Shown in pieces: positions 12,429-25,900 of a stretch of DNA of 64,000 bases (positions are counted from its first letter, which is position 1; the number at the start of each line of letters is the position of its first letter). Source of the stretch: Plutella xylostella. Lineage: Eukaryota; Arthropoda; Insecta; Lepidoptera; Plutellidae. The stretch covers positions 813,501 through 877,500 of the forward strand of contig NC_064012.1 of assembly GCF_932276165.1 (NCBI RefSeq), given 5' to 3'. A program made the translations under genes and the position numbers. The notes beneath the pieces are model-generated. The model saw only the letters and a list, made by a program, of their open reading frames with translations. It had not been told where the DNA came from and did no database searches.

Positions 12429-12643
12429 GTTCTTTCCCAGGGTCTAGACCAGTGTTTTTCAACCTTTTTCATGACACGACCCCCCTGGTATTAAAAAATA
12501 TTTCGCGACCCCCTTGACCCTTCGGTTTTTATTTACATGTAGGTATGTATAAAGGGGCCAAAAAAATATTGGGTTTTGTTTTATTGGCTACCATATAAAA
12601 AGTCCTAAATATAGTCAAAGTATCTTATTACTTATGTTAAATA

Positions 12644-13427
12644 CAGGGTGTTTCAAAAAGGGTTTACTTACTAAGTCAAAACCTATATGTGCAATTGTGC
12701 ATCATGGTATATCTGTCGCAGGCAACTGGTTTAATCTCCTGTTTGATTGAACCACTAGCCCGTTCATTGGATGGCGCTATTCAGTTGTATGACTAAAGGA
12801 CAACTCGTCAAGTCGTTGATTGTAACGTTCGACGTCTTGACTGAACGTCATTCAGCGAAGTCGTTGAATGGGATATAGAATAGCAACTTTGTAATGTCTG
12901 GTTAGGGTGAACATCACCAGACAAGAGTCAACAAAAAGACTATGTTACAAAGCTCTTATCTCACAAATTAACTAAACAATAACAATAAACGTACCTTCAT
13001 ATTGTTGTTCATAATTATCAAGTTTCGCCACTTTTTTTCTTTGAAACTATCCGCCCGCGGCGTAATAATAGGTAAATCCATGTTGTCACACTATTTTAAC
13101 ACCAATAACGCACTTTAAAGCTAATTTATTTGCAAAAAAGTAACAATATAGGTGCTTTTTGTGTCAGCTGTTAGCTGTTAGACGCCATATTTGTTTTATT
13201 CACCACCTGACTGATTTTAAGTCAGCTAACTAGTTGGACGTTTTGTGACGCTTGTACAATCAACGTTCGGCCTAGTCATACAACTGAACAGCGCCATCCA
13301 ATGAACGGGCTAGTGGTTCAATCAAACAGGAGATTAAACCAGTTGCCTGCGACATATCTAAGCCCGAAATGAAATCAGAATTTTATTTCAAAACTTGCGG
13401 AAAAAATACCCTTTTTGCAACACCCTG
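12644..13427. mobile_element. Long-arm palindromic MITE inside hAT A
   Basis: Ends CAGGGTGTTTCAAAAAGGG and CCCTTTTTGCAACACCCTG. The arms extend about 150 bp inward, including GGCAACTGGTTTAATCTCC, CCACTAGCCCGTTCATTGG and GATGGCGCTATTCAG, each matched on the opposite strand at 13278-13360. AATA lies on both sides as a possible 4-bp duplication. Confidence 0.88.
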
Positions 13428-13911
13428 AATAATTTAATTCTGTTATTACTATCAGCCTCTGGATTCACTTTGAAAAATTTGAGAAGAGTTGTTAATTTAT
13501 ACGTAATTTTAAAAACCATTATATTTTAATATATTATTTTCTGCACACATTCAGTGGCGGATTTACAAATTTGCCGCCCGTAGGCCATTAATATTTTGCC
13601 GCCCCTACTGACTTTTGAAATTCAATACGTTAGTTTAATTCCGTTATTAGTACGATTGTGAACTTAATCATATTTCTGTCATTTACCTAATAGTAATTAG
13701 ATTATTTTTGCAACCCGCTATGTACTGAAGAGTTTAATGTTGACCTAAATAGTTTAATTTGACAGGAAAATAAAAAACCCGTAAAAAGACTTTAAAGCGT
13801 AAAACATCTGTAACTTTTAAACGGCTAAATCGATTTTCAGCAAACTTATTGTCTAAGAACACTCTCCCGTAGAACACATGTGATACAAAAAAAAAACTAA
13901 ATTGAAATCGG

Positions 13912-14604
13912 TTCATTCGCTCAGCCCCCCTACTCTTGAAAGGAAATGTATTGCGTCTATCTTTCGTTGTCAACATTAAAAAATTATAACTTCTCTTCAA
14001 AAGCATTTTTACAAAGACTAAAAATACCTACTTATGTAAACAGCTAGGTAATGCCTATTTTAAGAACCTAGAAACAAGAATAGACGAATTTTAGACGACC
14101 GAATGGCGTAGTGGTTAGTGACCTGACTACTGAGCCGATGGTCCCGGGTTCGATTCCCGGCTGGGGCAGATATTTGTTTAAAGACAGATATTTGTACTCG
14201 GGTCTTGGGTGTTGATATTTATATTTAGTATCTATCTATCTATGTATTTGTGTAGATATATCAGCTGTCCGACACCCATAACACAGGTTCTGCCTAGCTT
14301 GGGGTCGGATGGCCGTGTGTGAGATGTCCCCACATATATATTTTTTTAGAATATAATGCATAAAATTTAGAAGTTATTTTACAATAAACGCCAAAAAAGA
14401 CTTTTTTGACCAAAATTTAAAATAAATTCTTCATTCCGGGTGCTTGGTTCTTAGTGCTAGGTTCTTATAAAAGGCTTTATCTTGATGAACATTTATGTAT
14501 TTTTACTTTTTGTAAAATCGATTTTGAAGAGAAGTTATGATTTTTTAAATGTTGCCAACGCAAGACAGACGCAATACATTGCCTTTCAAGAGTAGGGGGG
14601 CAGC
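13912..14604. repeat. Inverted repeat with about 95-bp arms inside hAT B
   Basis: The left arm (13912-14010) has CCCCCCTACTCTTGAAAGG, TGTATTGCGTCTATC and TTATAACTTCTCTTC; the right arm (about 14510-14604) carries their complements (GAAGAGAAGTTATGA, GACGCAATACATTG, CTTTCAAGAGTAGGGGGG). The loop holds the SINE at 14096. Confidence 0.75.
14096..14343 (+). mobile_element. tRNA-headed SINE, variant 3' body
   Basis: A box region GGCGTAGTGGTTAGTGACC and B box GGTTCGATTCCCGG. TTTTAGA flanks it (14089-14095, 14344-14350). The first ~115 bp match the SINEs at 19970, 41303 and 48065, but the 3' half (TTGGGGTCGGATGGCCG, TGTGTGAGATGTCCCCAC) is different. Confidence 0.85.
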
Positions 14605-15644
14605 GGTGTGCAATGCGAAGTGCTATCCAAGTTTTGGATAAATAATAGTATGCTCCAAATTCTGTTTTCACAGTAGCAAAGATAGATACGAGTATGTATG
14701 TAATGATCCAGAATCCGGTTTTATCGAAATATTACAAAGCGTTTATTAATCGTTTTCGTATTTTATAATCGTAATTTATACATGGATGGTGTGCACGTAT
14801 AATTAATTATAAAAAAACTACTTATTTGCCAAATTTGCCGCCCCTCTCAATCTGCCGCCCTAGGCACTGGCCTTTTTGGCCTATAGGTAAATCCGCCACT
14901 GCACACATTGGAAGCAAAAATGACCTGAAACAAAAAATCAATCAAAAAACCTTCTCTAATTTAATAATTTACGGTGAGAGGCAAGATGAAGTAAGAGTAG
15001 ACTCGAGCTAATTGTATTCTTCTATATGTAGGTATCAACAGAAGATTTCTCGGGAAAACTACAGATTTTGGCCAGATTTAGTAGTAGTAGTTTGCTATAA
15101 AAATCCATGCTCGCAAGGATGGAGTAAAATGCCTATGATCGCTGATCTATCTAAAAGAAATATTAATTAAATTAATTGACTTTATAGTATTTTTTCACTA
15201 AAGTACCCAGTTTTTTCGACCTCTGGCGACCGCCCTACAGAAGCTTCGCGACCCCCTAGGGGGTCGCGACCCACAGGTTGAAAAACACTGGTCTAGACCA
15301 TATGTATACCAAATTTCATTCAAATCCGTTCAGTAGTTTTTGCGTGAAAGAGTAACAGACAGACAGACACAATTACTTTCGCATTTATAATTTTAGTTAG
15401 GATAATATAATAAATTTATTTATTCAGTACAAGAAACACAGTTAAAACTTAAGGGTTAGGCTAATAGGTGGTTAAAGTTTCATAACTTTCATGTTATAGC
15501 TGCCAACTTCAGAACAATATTTTTGTTTGAATCGAATCGTACGTATAGTATGTTTAATAAAATGAACTTTCTTATTGGTTTAGCATTCATAATCTATTCG
15601 TGAACACCCTACTTTGTTTATTACTGTAGATACCTATTGACGTC

Positions 15645-15783
15645 AGCCCCAGTTTTACCAGTCTGTTAGATCATTAACGCCCCTGTTACATTGTAATGTC
15701 ATTAATTATGGGTACGTCATCTCCATATTAAATTACAACTAATGCCTTGATATGATCTAACAGAGTACCGTGGAACTGGGGCT
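15645..15783. mobile_element. Short palindromic MITE
   Basis: Ends AGCCCCAGTTTTACC and CCGTGGAACTGGGGCT, with TCTGTTAGATCATTA matched by TATGATCTAACAGAG inside. No clear target duplication. Confidence 0.7.
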
Positions 15784-16349
15784 TAATGAATACCTAAATA
15801 CTTATTTAGTCAAAATATTGAGAATCACCAGCTTTTAAGCATGTAGGTACTTACCGCTGAACACAGACCGTATAATCATATAACTAATAAGAAATAGTGA
15901 GTGCAATGCAACCTGCAGAGATCATTGCACTGTACATGGCAACCGCATCTTCCTGAATGCAGTTTATTATTGTCCCTGAAGGCATCCCTCGAACGGCAGT
16001 CTGTAAATGTCGCATTCTGTGGCAGCCGGCCAGCGGCAGCGGGGGATAAATAACAACGCACATTGATCTACACCGTCCCGATTTATTTATAGTATTGTCA
16101 AAGATGTATTGTATTGTTTTCACCAAACGAGGATCTCACCTCGTTAAGTTAATCCTAATTTAAACTGCAATAAATAACAGAAATAGTTTTCGTGTAACAC
16201 TAGCACGAACGTATTGCTACAAATCATGATGAACTCAACCGCATAGATATGGGCACTTTAGCTGTATCAGTTGTTACATTAACTTTATGTATTCGTTAAA
16301 TACATTTACAAGTAAAACAATGATGAAATTAAGATAACACTTTGGTAAC
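15784..16349. other. Intergenic DNA before the citrate synthase 3' end
   Basis: No gene supported. Two overlapping minus-strand frames at 15876-16126 have no family resemblance or splice context. Confidence 0.5.
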
Positions 16350-16355
16350 TTTATT
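16350..16355 (-). terminator. Candidate citrate synthase poly(A) signal
   Basis: TTTATT on the plus strand reads AATAAA on the minus strand, about 625 bp after the stop. The 16356-16980 stretch would be 3' UTR. Confidence 0.35.
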
Positions 16356-16980
16356 GTCTACTTAAAGTTAAAAATATGAAAGAAAATAAATAAAACATGA
16401 TGACAGAAAGTAAAGAAGCCCAAGAGTCGACTAGAGACTTGCGTCTCGTCGTACCCGATACATACACGATCACACCGTCGCGTGTAGCGGCTCTATGCTC
16501 GGCGCTCATACAGAAAACTATGTTCATTCAAGCTTTAAATATTGAGTAAACTGCTTATAAGACTCGCTACAGTGTTTGCTCAGCCCATGAAGTAATGGAA
16601 ATACAACAAGATTACACTAAAACAGTATGCACAGCATACCATGTTACATTAACTAGAGGCGCCGCGACGACGCCTATCCCGCTACGTTCCTTCACTACGG
16701 GGGACAGTTGTATCACACCACCATGATTGTTACAATCGATCACTTAAATACCACAATAAAAAAATAAATTATTAAGTTTTAATACACAATATTTTCATCA
16801 CAGAAATAAATAAGTACATTGAAATTGAATTCAATTCACGAGATGTCTAAATGTTAAATTAAACAAAATGCATTCACACCTTTTTTAAGACTACGTGAAA
16901 AGTTGACAAGATTCTCTTATTGTGTGGTGTTTAGTGTGAGACAAGCTGTGGGGGTTTGCTGTGGGTTGTGTGTGTGGGGT

Positions 16981-19900
16981 CTACTTGGCGTAGGTCTTGA
17001 TGAGGATGTCTGAGCTGAGCGACTTGGGCCGCTCGATGGGCAGGCCGAGCGCGCGGGACCAGATCTGCTGCGCCAGCACTCCCAGCGCGCGCGACACTCC
17101 GAACATCACCGTGTAGTAGTTCATCTCCTTCAGACCGTAATACTGTGGAATAGAAAAGACAAGAATCATTTATTTGTTTGAAACGTCGGCTTACTAGTTA
17201 ACTTGGGAGAAAACAACGCACATCAGTCAAACTATCAGTATATTTTTTTATAAAGGCTTCCTTTTAAAGGTTGGATGCTCCTTTTGTTTGGAGCATAAAA
17301 GGGGGCAGGCAAGGTCACTTTAAACGGTCATACCGCACTATATTGTGAGGGTGAAACTGGTTGGCTTGGCACTTCAAATGCAGACAAGACTTGATTATGA
17401 TGAGATTTATAATTCGAGATAGTGAAACATAAGTCTGTGGTTTAACATCAACAAGGAAAGCATCGAATGAGTGATAAAAATCATAGATTTAATAAATTTA
17501 TAATTTTCCTGGGTTCCAGGAGTTTTTGTATGATACTACGATAGGTTATCAGGATAGATCTTCGATGGCACATACATATCAATATTACTATCGCTTATAA
17601 ACACAGCAATGATACAATCTACACAATTTGGCGTACTACCTTACGTTTGACGCAGATCGTAAAAACCCAATAGAGTTAATAGATATGTATGATGTAAAAT
17701 GAGTTCGCTATCTTTACGACCACCTCAATAAGTCTAGACAACACATAAAAACTGACCACATTTCGATTGGTCCAGATACCCGACGAACGACTACATCATA
17801 TCTTTCCACACATAAGTAAATTACTACGAAGGCAAACATACTTCAGGATAGTTTTCTCAACTCAAAGCATAACATAGAGGAGGTCAGAGTGTCAAAAGGT
17901 CTCCAGCTCAGCACGAGCTGTAGTCAACAGTCCATTACCTGTAGCAGCACCCCGGAGTGGGAGTCCACGTTGGGCCAGGGGTTCTTGACCTTGCCCAGCT
18001 CGGTGAGGATGGGCGGCACCACCTTGTACACCATGGCGACCAGCTTGAACAGCGGGTCGTTGGGCAGGTGCTTCAGGGCGAACTCACGCTGGCATGTGTA
18101 TCTGTGCGGGAAGGGGAGGTTAATGATTTGAAAGAAAGAAACACTTATTTGACACACTGAACAATAAAACAGATTTGGGAAGAAGTTTAGACTGAGCGAA
18201 CTCGTATGGCGTAGTGAAGCGTGTGTATGTTGCTTCGATTTCGATAAAACTTAACAGTAACACGTCAGATAAACACAGACTACTTTTTATCTTGGGTTTC
18301 CTATGTGGAAATATTTTAAGGGGAAGTTCACACTCCCTACAGCCCGCTGGACCAATGACCTTAGAATCTCCTTAGACTCTAAGGTTATTGGTAAACAGCT
18401 AACCAGTAGTGGTTGGACGATAAATTTAGAGTGTTGTGGTGCTCCTTCGGAGAAGCCTATATCCAGAAGGAGACCTTTACAGGCTGAAGTAAGGATAGAA
18501 GAGTAGGGAAAGTGTTGCTACATACGAAGTTTCACGGGAAAAGCTAGTAATAATTTCGTGTGACTAACCTGGGGTCAGTCTTCCTGAGCACGGCGTGTCC
18601 GTATCCGGGCACGACCTGGCCGGACTTGAGCGTCTTCCAGATGAACTCCTTGAGCTGGTCCTCGGTCACGTTGTCGCCCACTTGCTTGCGGAGCTTCTCC
18701 AGCCACACCAGCACCTGGGGAGACATTGAGGGTTAGTAACTTGGAGAGACGGCTCGGGAGTTTCTTGCCTCTGGGCTTTCACCAAAGAGCACGTGAATGA
18801 AAATCATCGTTATGAACATAGCGGACAAAGGTTCCACTCGAGAGAGCCAGGTGCAGGTACTTACACCCCCACACAGAATAGAATAGAATAGAATAGAATA
18901 GAGCATAGCGGAGTCCGTAATGGGTGCGCTCTGCTCGCAGTGGAAGGCGAGGACAAGGACTAGCCAGTCACAATTGATGCGTCACTCGTGGATACTCCTC
19001 ACATGCGGTAAAAGTAAATGACCGGCCTAAGTTAGCGGTCTCTTAAAGGCCTAAAGCTCAGCATATGCTGCATGAACAAGATATTTATAATGTTTAAAAA
19101 CATGCGTCTACTCGTAATGAATCATTAATTAGTTGAAAACGACCTCTGTTTATACAAAACTTTTACGTAAGTGCAACATAGTGAATATTGATCACATGAC
19201 TTTTGGCGCACTGCCGAGATAACGTTTTCGCGCCATTCTGTCGTTACGTACTGTGTCAATTTCTCCGCTATAGGTAAGGTGAAGTGCGGTAATTGCAACT
19301 CACTTCAATAACTCCCTCTAGAGTTACTTCATTGTAAAACGACATACTAAAATCAATTTTACATCATAAAAGTTCTACCCAAAAATGTAGATAGCGCTGA
19401 TAGCTCAAGAATTGTGGGAGTTATTGAAGTGAGTTGCAATTACCGGATAGTTGCAATTACCGCACTTCACCTTAGGTATATTATAGCGAAGGATTGTACG
19501 GACGGATAACGTATGCCGATATAAGGTGGGAGTATTTTACAGAGACAGTCATTTCCATCGTAATTTTCAGTAACTATCAACACATTTCATTCTCTAAAGC
19601 ACTTGTCTCTAAAGGCTTGTGTGCTGAGATTTTCAGCATCAGCATTATGTATAACTAATGTTGATTCTGCCGGTTTTTGCCCAGTATAGCTGACCTAGTT
19701 CCCACTGCAGATGTCATTCTAGATTTAGCACATGTTGCAGTGTCTGATGCACTTCCTCTCTCAAGAAAAGTTATACATAAGTAATATTATCAAGTGATTT
19801 TTTAAATAATGTTTGAGGGCAAGTTACTTAAGAGTTAAGTTATTTCCTTATAACATGATTTAACCCTAGTCCAGCTCTAGTGATTGTCTAAGAAGAAGAA

Positions 19901-22900
19901 TAAAGATTAAATTTCCAATAAAATGAATACAACTCTATGGGCTATATTTTCACCAGGACACCAGCATAGACGGTCGAATGGCGTAGTGGTTAGTGACCCT
20001 GACTACTGAGCCGATGGTCCCGGGTTCGATTCCCGGCTGGGGCAGATATTTGTTTAAACACAGATATTTGTTCTCGGGTCTTGGATGTGCACGTAAAATG
20101 GCAATAGGCCCGCCCCCTATTACATTGGGACTAACATACACTCTGGCGAAAAGTGGGTGCAGCAATGCACCTCTGCCTACCCCGCAAGGAGTACATTAGT
20201 ACAAGGCGTGAGTGCGTGTTTTTTTGTGTGTGTGTTTGATACAAACCTCCTGGTTGGCGAGTCCGTGCAGTGGCCCGGCCAGTCCGTTGAGGCCGGCCGC
20301 GAACGACAGGTAGGGGTCGCTCAGAGCCGACCCGACCAGGTGCGTGGTGTGCGCAGACACGTTGCCGCCCTCGTGGTCACTGTCGGGAGACTCAGGGTTA
20401 GGGTGACGGAGTAGCGGGAAGTATAGTGTGGTAGCAGGGCAATACCGGGTGGCCCAAAGAGTGACGTCCAAACGTAAAAAATAGATTCCTTAGGTCAAGG
20501 GGTAGCCAAATCACCCCCATGAAAACTTTTTTTTTTGTGGCATCAAAATGTTATCTTTGGACGTCACTCTTTGGGCCACCCTGTATACATGTCTATCTGG
20601 CCCCGTGGCACAGGTCACAGCGCCGCATTTATAGGGAATCGCGATATAGTAAGGTGTATCTTTGTCGATAAAAGACCTGTGCAGCGGGGACTGTAGGCAA
20701 TTTCTTTTGGGAGGAACCTGTCAAGTGCCTGCCCAAACGAAATAGATTGTATACAGGAACATTGAAGGTAGTGAACGTACTGACTTTGAATCAACAAAGG
20801 TTACAAGGTTGGATGTTTCGTAGTTTGTCTGATTTATAGACTTTTAGTTTTCAGTTATAAGTTAAATTTTGTTGGTTCAGATTCGGCCAGCTTATCTACA
20901 AATTCTCTAAAACAATAAAATAGTAATCTATAATTTAGCATTCAAATACTTCGCCAAGGCCGCATCATTGAGATCGCATTGCAGATTCACTAAACTATAC
21001 ACATATTGTATTCACTAATGCCTAATACCAGTCTAGACAGTCATTAGGGCTTAGCCTGTAGTTAGACGTCACAAATCATTGTGTACAGCCTGCTAAGGCT
21101 TCGTTACTGCGGCGATATGATATTACGCTGTGTGAGATATGTTCATTATCTGAGCTGATAATTTGTTCCACGTACTTGAAAATACATAAGATAAAGACGC
21201 AAAGCGTAATATGTAACATAGGTATTCATCTTAATATATTACTTACCTATAAGAACCTGCCTAATCTGAATCTCCTTCTGGGTGGAAAAGTGCTGCGTGC
21301 GCTGATTTTATAGACATATCTATCTTTATGCCAACATTTAAAAGAACTCGGCTTTTGAGCTAGTAGTAAACGCAATTATGAGACAAAGTTACATAATACT
21401 TTGTGAAATGGTGGTAGATGACTATCGACAAATAATTGTAAAATTTTACGTCGATTAAACCATTTGAATTTGAATTTGAACTATCTACATAGGCAGAAAA
21501 TATAATATTTTGTTTAAAATACGGTAAGTTATATGGTGAATACTTTCAGTTATATGGTACACTCTTCAGAGATAGTATATCAGTAGCATTAACATTCTAC
21601 GGATCGATAAACCGTATTAGTAAATTCAATTAGTTGAGCTCACGTTGACAACACAAGCATTCCTTGTTTAAAAATACACAGTAAGTACAGTTCCACCTTT
21701 TTATCTGGCACGGTTTAAAGTATGCAAACGGTGTCTTTATACAGTCGTTGGCATTCGGAAAAAACGTATCGTATAATGTTAGTGGCAGTGTAGGTATACG
21801 AGTAATCGGTACATTCGCGCACATTTGTCACCTGATGCACTAGGATTAATCTAGCTTTGCGAAAAATGTAGCAACAAAAGCCGTTATGAAATCGGCACGT
21901 TTAATGCAACAAGATAGAGTCGTGGTCACCGCATTAGGACTCCGAAACCTCGGATCCCATGAGCTAAAGTGACCCCCAGGCGTTGTCACCTGACTCAGGT
22001 ATTGTATTGTATCGCCAGCGACCGTGCTATTGTTAGCTTCCACTCATTACAGTTCCGTGAAGGTTACAGCAACAGGACAAATCACGGTGACTTTGTAAGC
22101 CTGCCGGTTGCACAGGTAAATTAAAGTAGGTACATCTTTGTGGCATCAAATGATCTCTGCTCATAATTTAATTTAAATTTTCCGTGATATTCGAGACATA
22201 AATAAATACTTATTATCTATTTATACTAAATACAAATTGTTTTGGCAGTAATACGTATATCATTATTAAAACAGACATACGGAACTATCGGACAGATGTG
22301 CGACAAATTATAGTGTAAAATGTAATTGGTTAGTGTTATGAAATGTTTATGCGAGTTCGTGATCATTGTATTATGTAACTCCTATTAGTGAGACCCGTAC
22401 GCGGCCAAGCTTCGCTGCAGAGTGGCGTTCGCATTACCACAATATTTACGAGCGAAGATGAGTAAAATAATTAAATGTGAAAATGACGGATACTTTTGCC
22501 GCATGGACAGATAAATTAATAAAGTATCCCGTGCTAAAATTATATTTTACGTTTTCTAAATCGGTCACACAACCAATCCAAGTACTTCCACTCATTATAC
22601 CGATAAGTATTTCCAGAAGCATACAATTACACCCTGAGCCACAATAGTAAACTGCAGTGAGCCATTTTAATCGCCTCGTTATGTAACTAGAGTGTCGCGT
22701 CAGGGGGGTCACTCCATATAACGAAAAACGCAGTTGTGAAGCCACGACTCTGGCTCGTTGTATTAAACGTGCCGATGGCTCGACAGCTCTTGTTTCAGCT
22801 GAGTTTTTCGTGAGTATGGAGTAACCCCACAGTCACCTGAACGTTTTCATGAGTGCATTGTATTAGCGTGACTGTGCTATAGCCGTGTTAACCGCTACGC

Positions 22901-25900
22901 GAATCAAATCGACAAATACATATTAACTGGTCTTTTAATTCGAATTTTATGGTAATTCTGTCTAAAGATATTCTAAAAACTTAAAGTATTCTAGGCACAC
23001 GGAAACCTAATGTGTTGTCATTTTAATTTATGAATATGCATACATTGAACATTGTGTGCCGCTCGGAGATAAGTCACGCTTCAAATTGGTTGGAAATTGA
23101 CAAAATAGTTTAGTAAATAATTAGACTGTGTATTAAACCATATTATGCAGACACGTTTAGCACAAAAGCTGCATGAAATGAAACCATACCCAACATGTGT
23201 AGCAAACTCTAAAGTGAAAAATACTTAGTGAACACTCGAACCCTTAGTTTTTCGACTCATAACTGCATAGCACGGCGATGCGGTTGACCTAAATATGGGG
23301 GCCGTATGTGTTTTAGCACGACTCTACAAACACATGCCTACTTAGGCACGTAGCTGCAGTTTTCTTTTGTTTATTTAATGAACACACACGACATGGCTTT
23401 TGTATACGAAGCTCTGTAGAATTAAAACACTACGTGAATATTATACTGTATGTTTGTTTAATTTCTACTAAGTAAAACGATCGATTGCAAAACTCGGAAA
23501 TTTTACGATTCGAAATAAACCAATACGTTATCGATTTTATGTACAAAAATAGATTTTATGCTCTTGAATCTTTCTCTTCTAGACTCACAGGCGAATCCCA
23601 AGGTTAGTCTTGTAGGAAAAGTAAAGATAATATTAGGAAAAAACTATCATTTTATAGGTTAAAACCCATCTATTAATGTATAAAGCTTCCGGCATTTAGA
23701 CACTCCGACTGCATGTCAGATCAAGACCAAGTGAAGGTCATCGCAATTATAGTATTATCATCAACTCATTTTATGTTCATACTGTGATGATTATGATTGC
23801 CATGTAACTTACGTCCACTGCCGGCAAATGAAATCAAATTATTTACATAATAATATAATATTTCCCTCACTATAATCTCGAGAAGAAGATTAACTAAGAT
23901 TGAACGGACAAAATATTTGTACAGACACTCGCAAAAGCTGATCACAGTAATTTATGGCTTGATTCACTCGCAAGCTATGAAAAAGGTCCACTCACAGAAA
24001 TGTCTCCAAATCAAACATTTAATGCGCTGTTAAATGTAGTTCAATATTGCAGACTACGTCATTAAGCTAGTTATTTTTCCGTTTAGGAGTAGTTTGGTTC
24101 TATGGTAACTGGAACTTTTTCATAGCTTGCTTGTGTATCTCGCCTTATTGTTAGGTCTGTAAATTCTCCTCCCTGTTACTTTGTAACGTAAATCATACTG
24201 AAGGGCTAGTATGGGGCGCATTTAAGACGTGACAAGAGTTTTACATCGCGCTCACTCACATCGCGCTGCCTCAAGAGCGAACGCGACGGAGAACTCTTGT
24301 CAAGTCTTAATAGCGCCCTGTGCTACATGGCCTGGATGCTATGAATTGTAGCCGGGCCATGTCGACGGCAGAATTGATCAAGACTTCAGGCCACACAGAT
24401 GCACAGCAAACTCACCTGTGAATAGTAAGGTACAGCCGCATCAGCTCGGTGAACTGGGGGTCCTCGAAGCCGAGCATGTTGCAGTAGTTGGCCGACCAGT
24501 CCTTGTTGTCGTCGATGGCGCCGATGCCCTTCCCGTCGCGGTACGTGTTGCGGTAGATCGTCGCCGCGATCACGGGCAACTTGGCGATCAGGTCCATCGA
24601 GTCTTCGTACGTGTACTGCAAGGGGGATAGACTTAGGGATTTGCTGCCAAGTGAGAGTGTGCTCTGCTATGTGAGGTTAAGAGTCAACCTGAGTTGAGGC
24701 GCAGTAAGGTGTACTGCAAGGGGGTATATAGTTAGGGATTTGTAAACATGTTGGAACGCGAGAGAGGCGCGTTCTGAGTCCAAGGTTCAGTTCGTGACGC
24801 TATACAAACATCAAATACCTTGTGTGGGATTGGTGGTATCTAGTGGGTATATACCAACCCCATATAAGGTAGGAAGAAATGATACAGTTCAAAAGGAGCC
24901 AAAGTGGCTTTGCTTTTGAAATCTGCTAGGTAAAACGCTTATATTTTTTTATTACAGTGGCCTAGAAGTCGAAATACTATTGAGGAATATGAGCTCTGGA
25001 ACATTACAGGCAGATTATGACGTTGATTGGGGTCTTCATTTGCATGTTAACAGAAAACACACTTGAATAATCCAATCCTCTTACCTCCCAGTACTTGGAC
25101 TTGTGCACGCCCTCGGAGTAGGCCTTGGCGAACTTGCTCTCGCTGTTGAGCGCGGTGACGGCCGCCGAGAACTGGGACATGGGGTGCACCTTGCTGGGCA
25201 GGTTGTTCAGCATGGTCACCACGTGCGCCGGCAGCTCAGCCCTGCGGGAGACAGTGGGGTGACCATCTACTTCAAAGGGGAAATCCTCAACCACTTACAC
25301 AACTGTCGCTTGCAGTGGCGCGGCTTAACGCAATGAAATAGTGAAAATGAAACGAGTGAAATAGTTTTTTATGAATTCTAATAATACGACATTAGAAAGG
25401 CGAGTGGTTGTGAATAAGTTTACTAGTCTTCTCTTTTGGAAGACCATGGGCTTTTTCTGAACGGACAGTAGTAGTAGTAGTTATTGACGTTCATCCAAAA
25501 CTTAATATTGTGTACGATTAACAGATATAAGTGGGTCAGAATGGCATAAGCGAGACGACTTTACGAGATGTCATGTGATTTTGCTTTATAAATGCGAGCT
25601 GGTGAGTAAATTTTCAAATTTCTGATTATGTTATACATATAGAGAGATATATTAATGGATGGGCCTATTCCTGCAATAAACCTGCAATCAGTATTGATAA
25701 GCTGGGACACGCCTTTACATTTGTTGCGTTCGTCACAATTGCTTTTTAATCGCCAAAGTCATTAGATCTAGTTCGTTTATAACAGCATCATGTTACTAAT
25801 GGGTATGCTAAGTATCTGATACAGGCGGCTACAGTCGCATTCGTATCAACGACAAGTGTAATGCGCCATTCTTATCTCGACAATTTCGCCCACATTATCA

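Larger units (their letters stand above)
13552..14901. mobile_element. hAT-type non-autonomous element B inside hAT A
   Basis: Terminal inverted repeats CAGTGGCGGATTTAC and GTAAATCCGCCACTG, then TTTGCCGCCC-type words on both sides. CACACATT flanks it at 13544-13551 and 14902-14909. No transposase frame. Contains an inverted repeat and a SINE. Confidence 0.9.
12450..15290. mobile_element. hAT-type non-autonomous element A
   Basis: Terminal inverted repeats CAGTGTTTTTCAACCTTTTT and GGTTGAAAAACACTG, followed inward by CGACCCCC-rich words on both sides. The 8-bp GTCTAGAC flanks it at 12442-12449 and 15291-15298. CAGTG ends plus an 8-bp duplication are typical of hAT. No transposase frame remains; the interior holds two further elements. 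Confidence 0.9.
12050..15412 (+). mobile_element. Dispersed lepidopteran repeat split by nested insertions
   Basis: The left part (12056-12132) has GCGAGCTTCGCTTCGCC, CCGGGATAAAAAGTAGCC and TATGTTCTTTC. A short middle part (12429-12449) has GTTCTTTCCCAGGGTCTAGAC. The right part (15291-15412) has GTCTAGACCATATGTATACC, AAATTTCATTCAAATCCGTT and AACAGACAGACAGACAC. Joined, they form one continuous repeat of the type that ends TTCGCATTTATAATTTTAGT in many lepidopteran genomes. The breaks are filled by the LINE and the hAT element listed next. Confidence 0.8.

Noticed and set aside
14100..14170. tRNA-like sequence with A and B boxes (also at 19975, 41308, 48070 and, minus strand, 38377-38453)
   Set aside because: The ends do not form an acceptor stem and each is followed by a conserved SINE body, so they are SINE heads, not tRNA genes.
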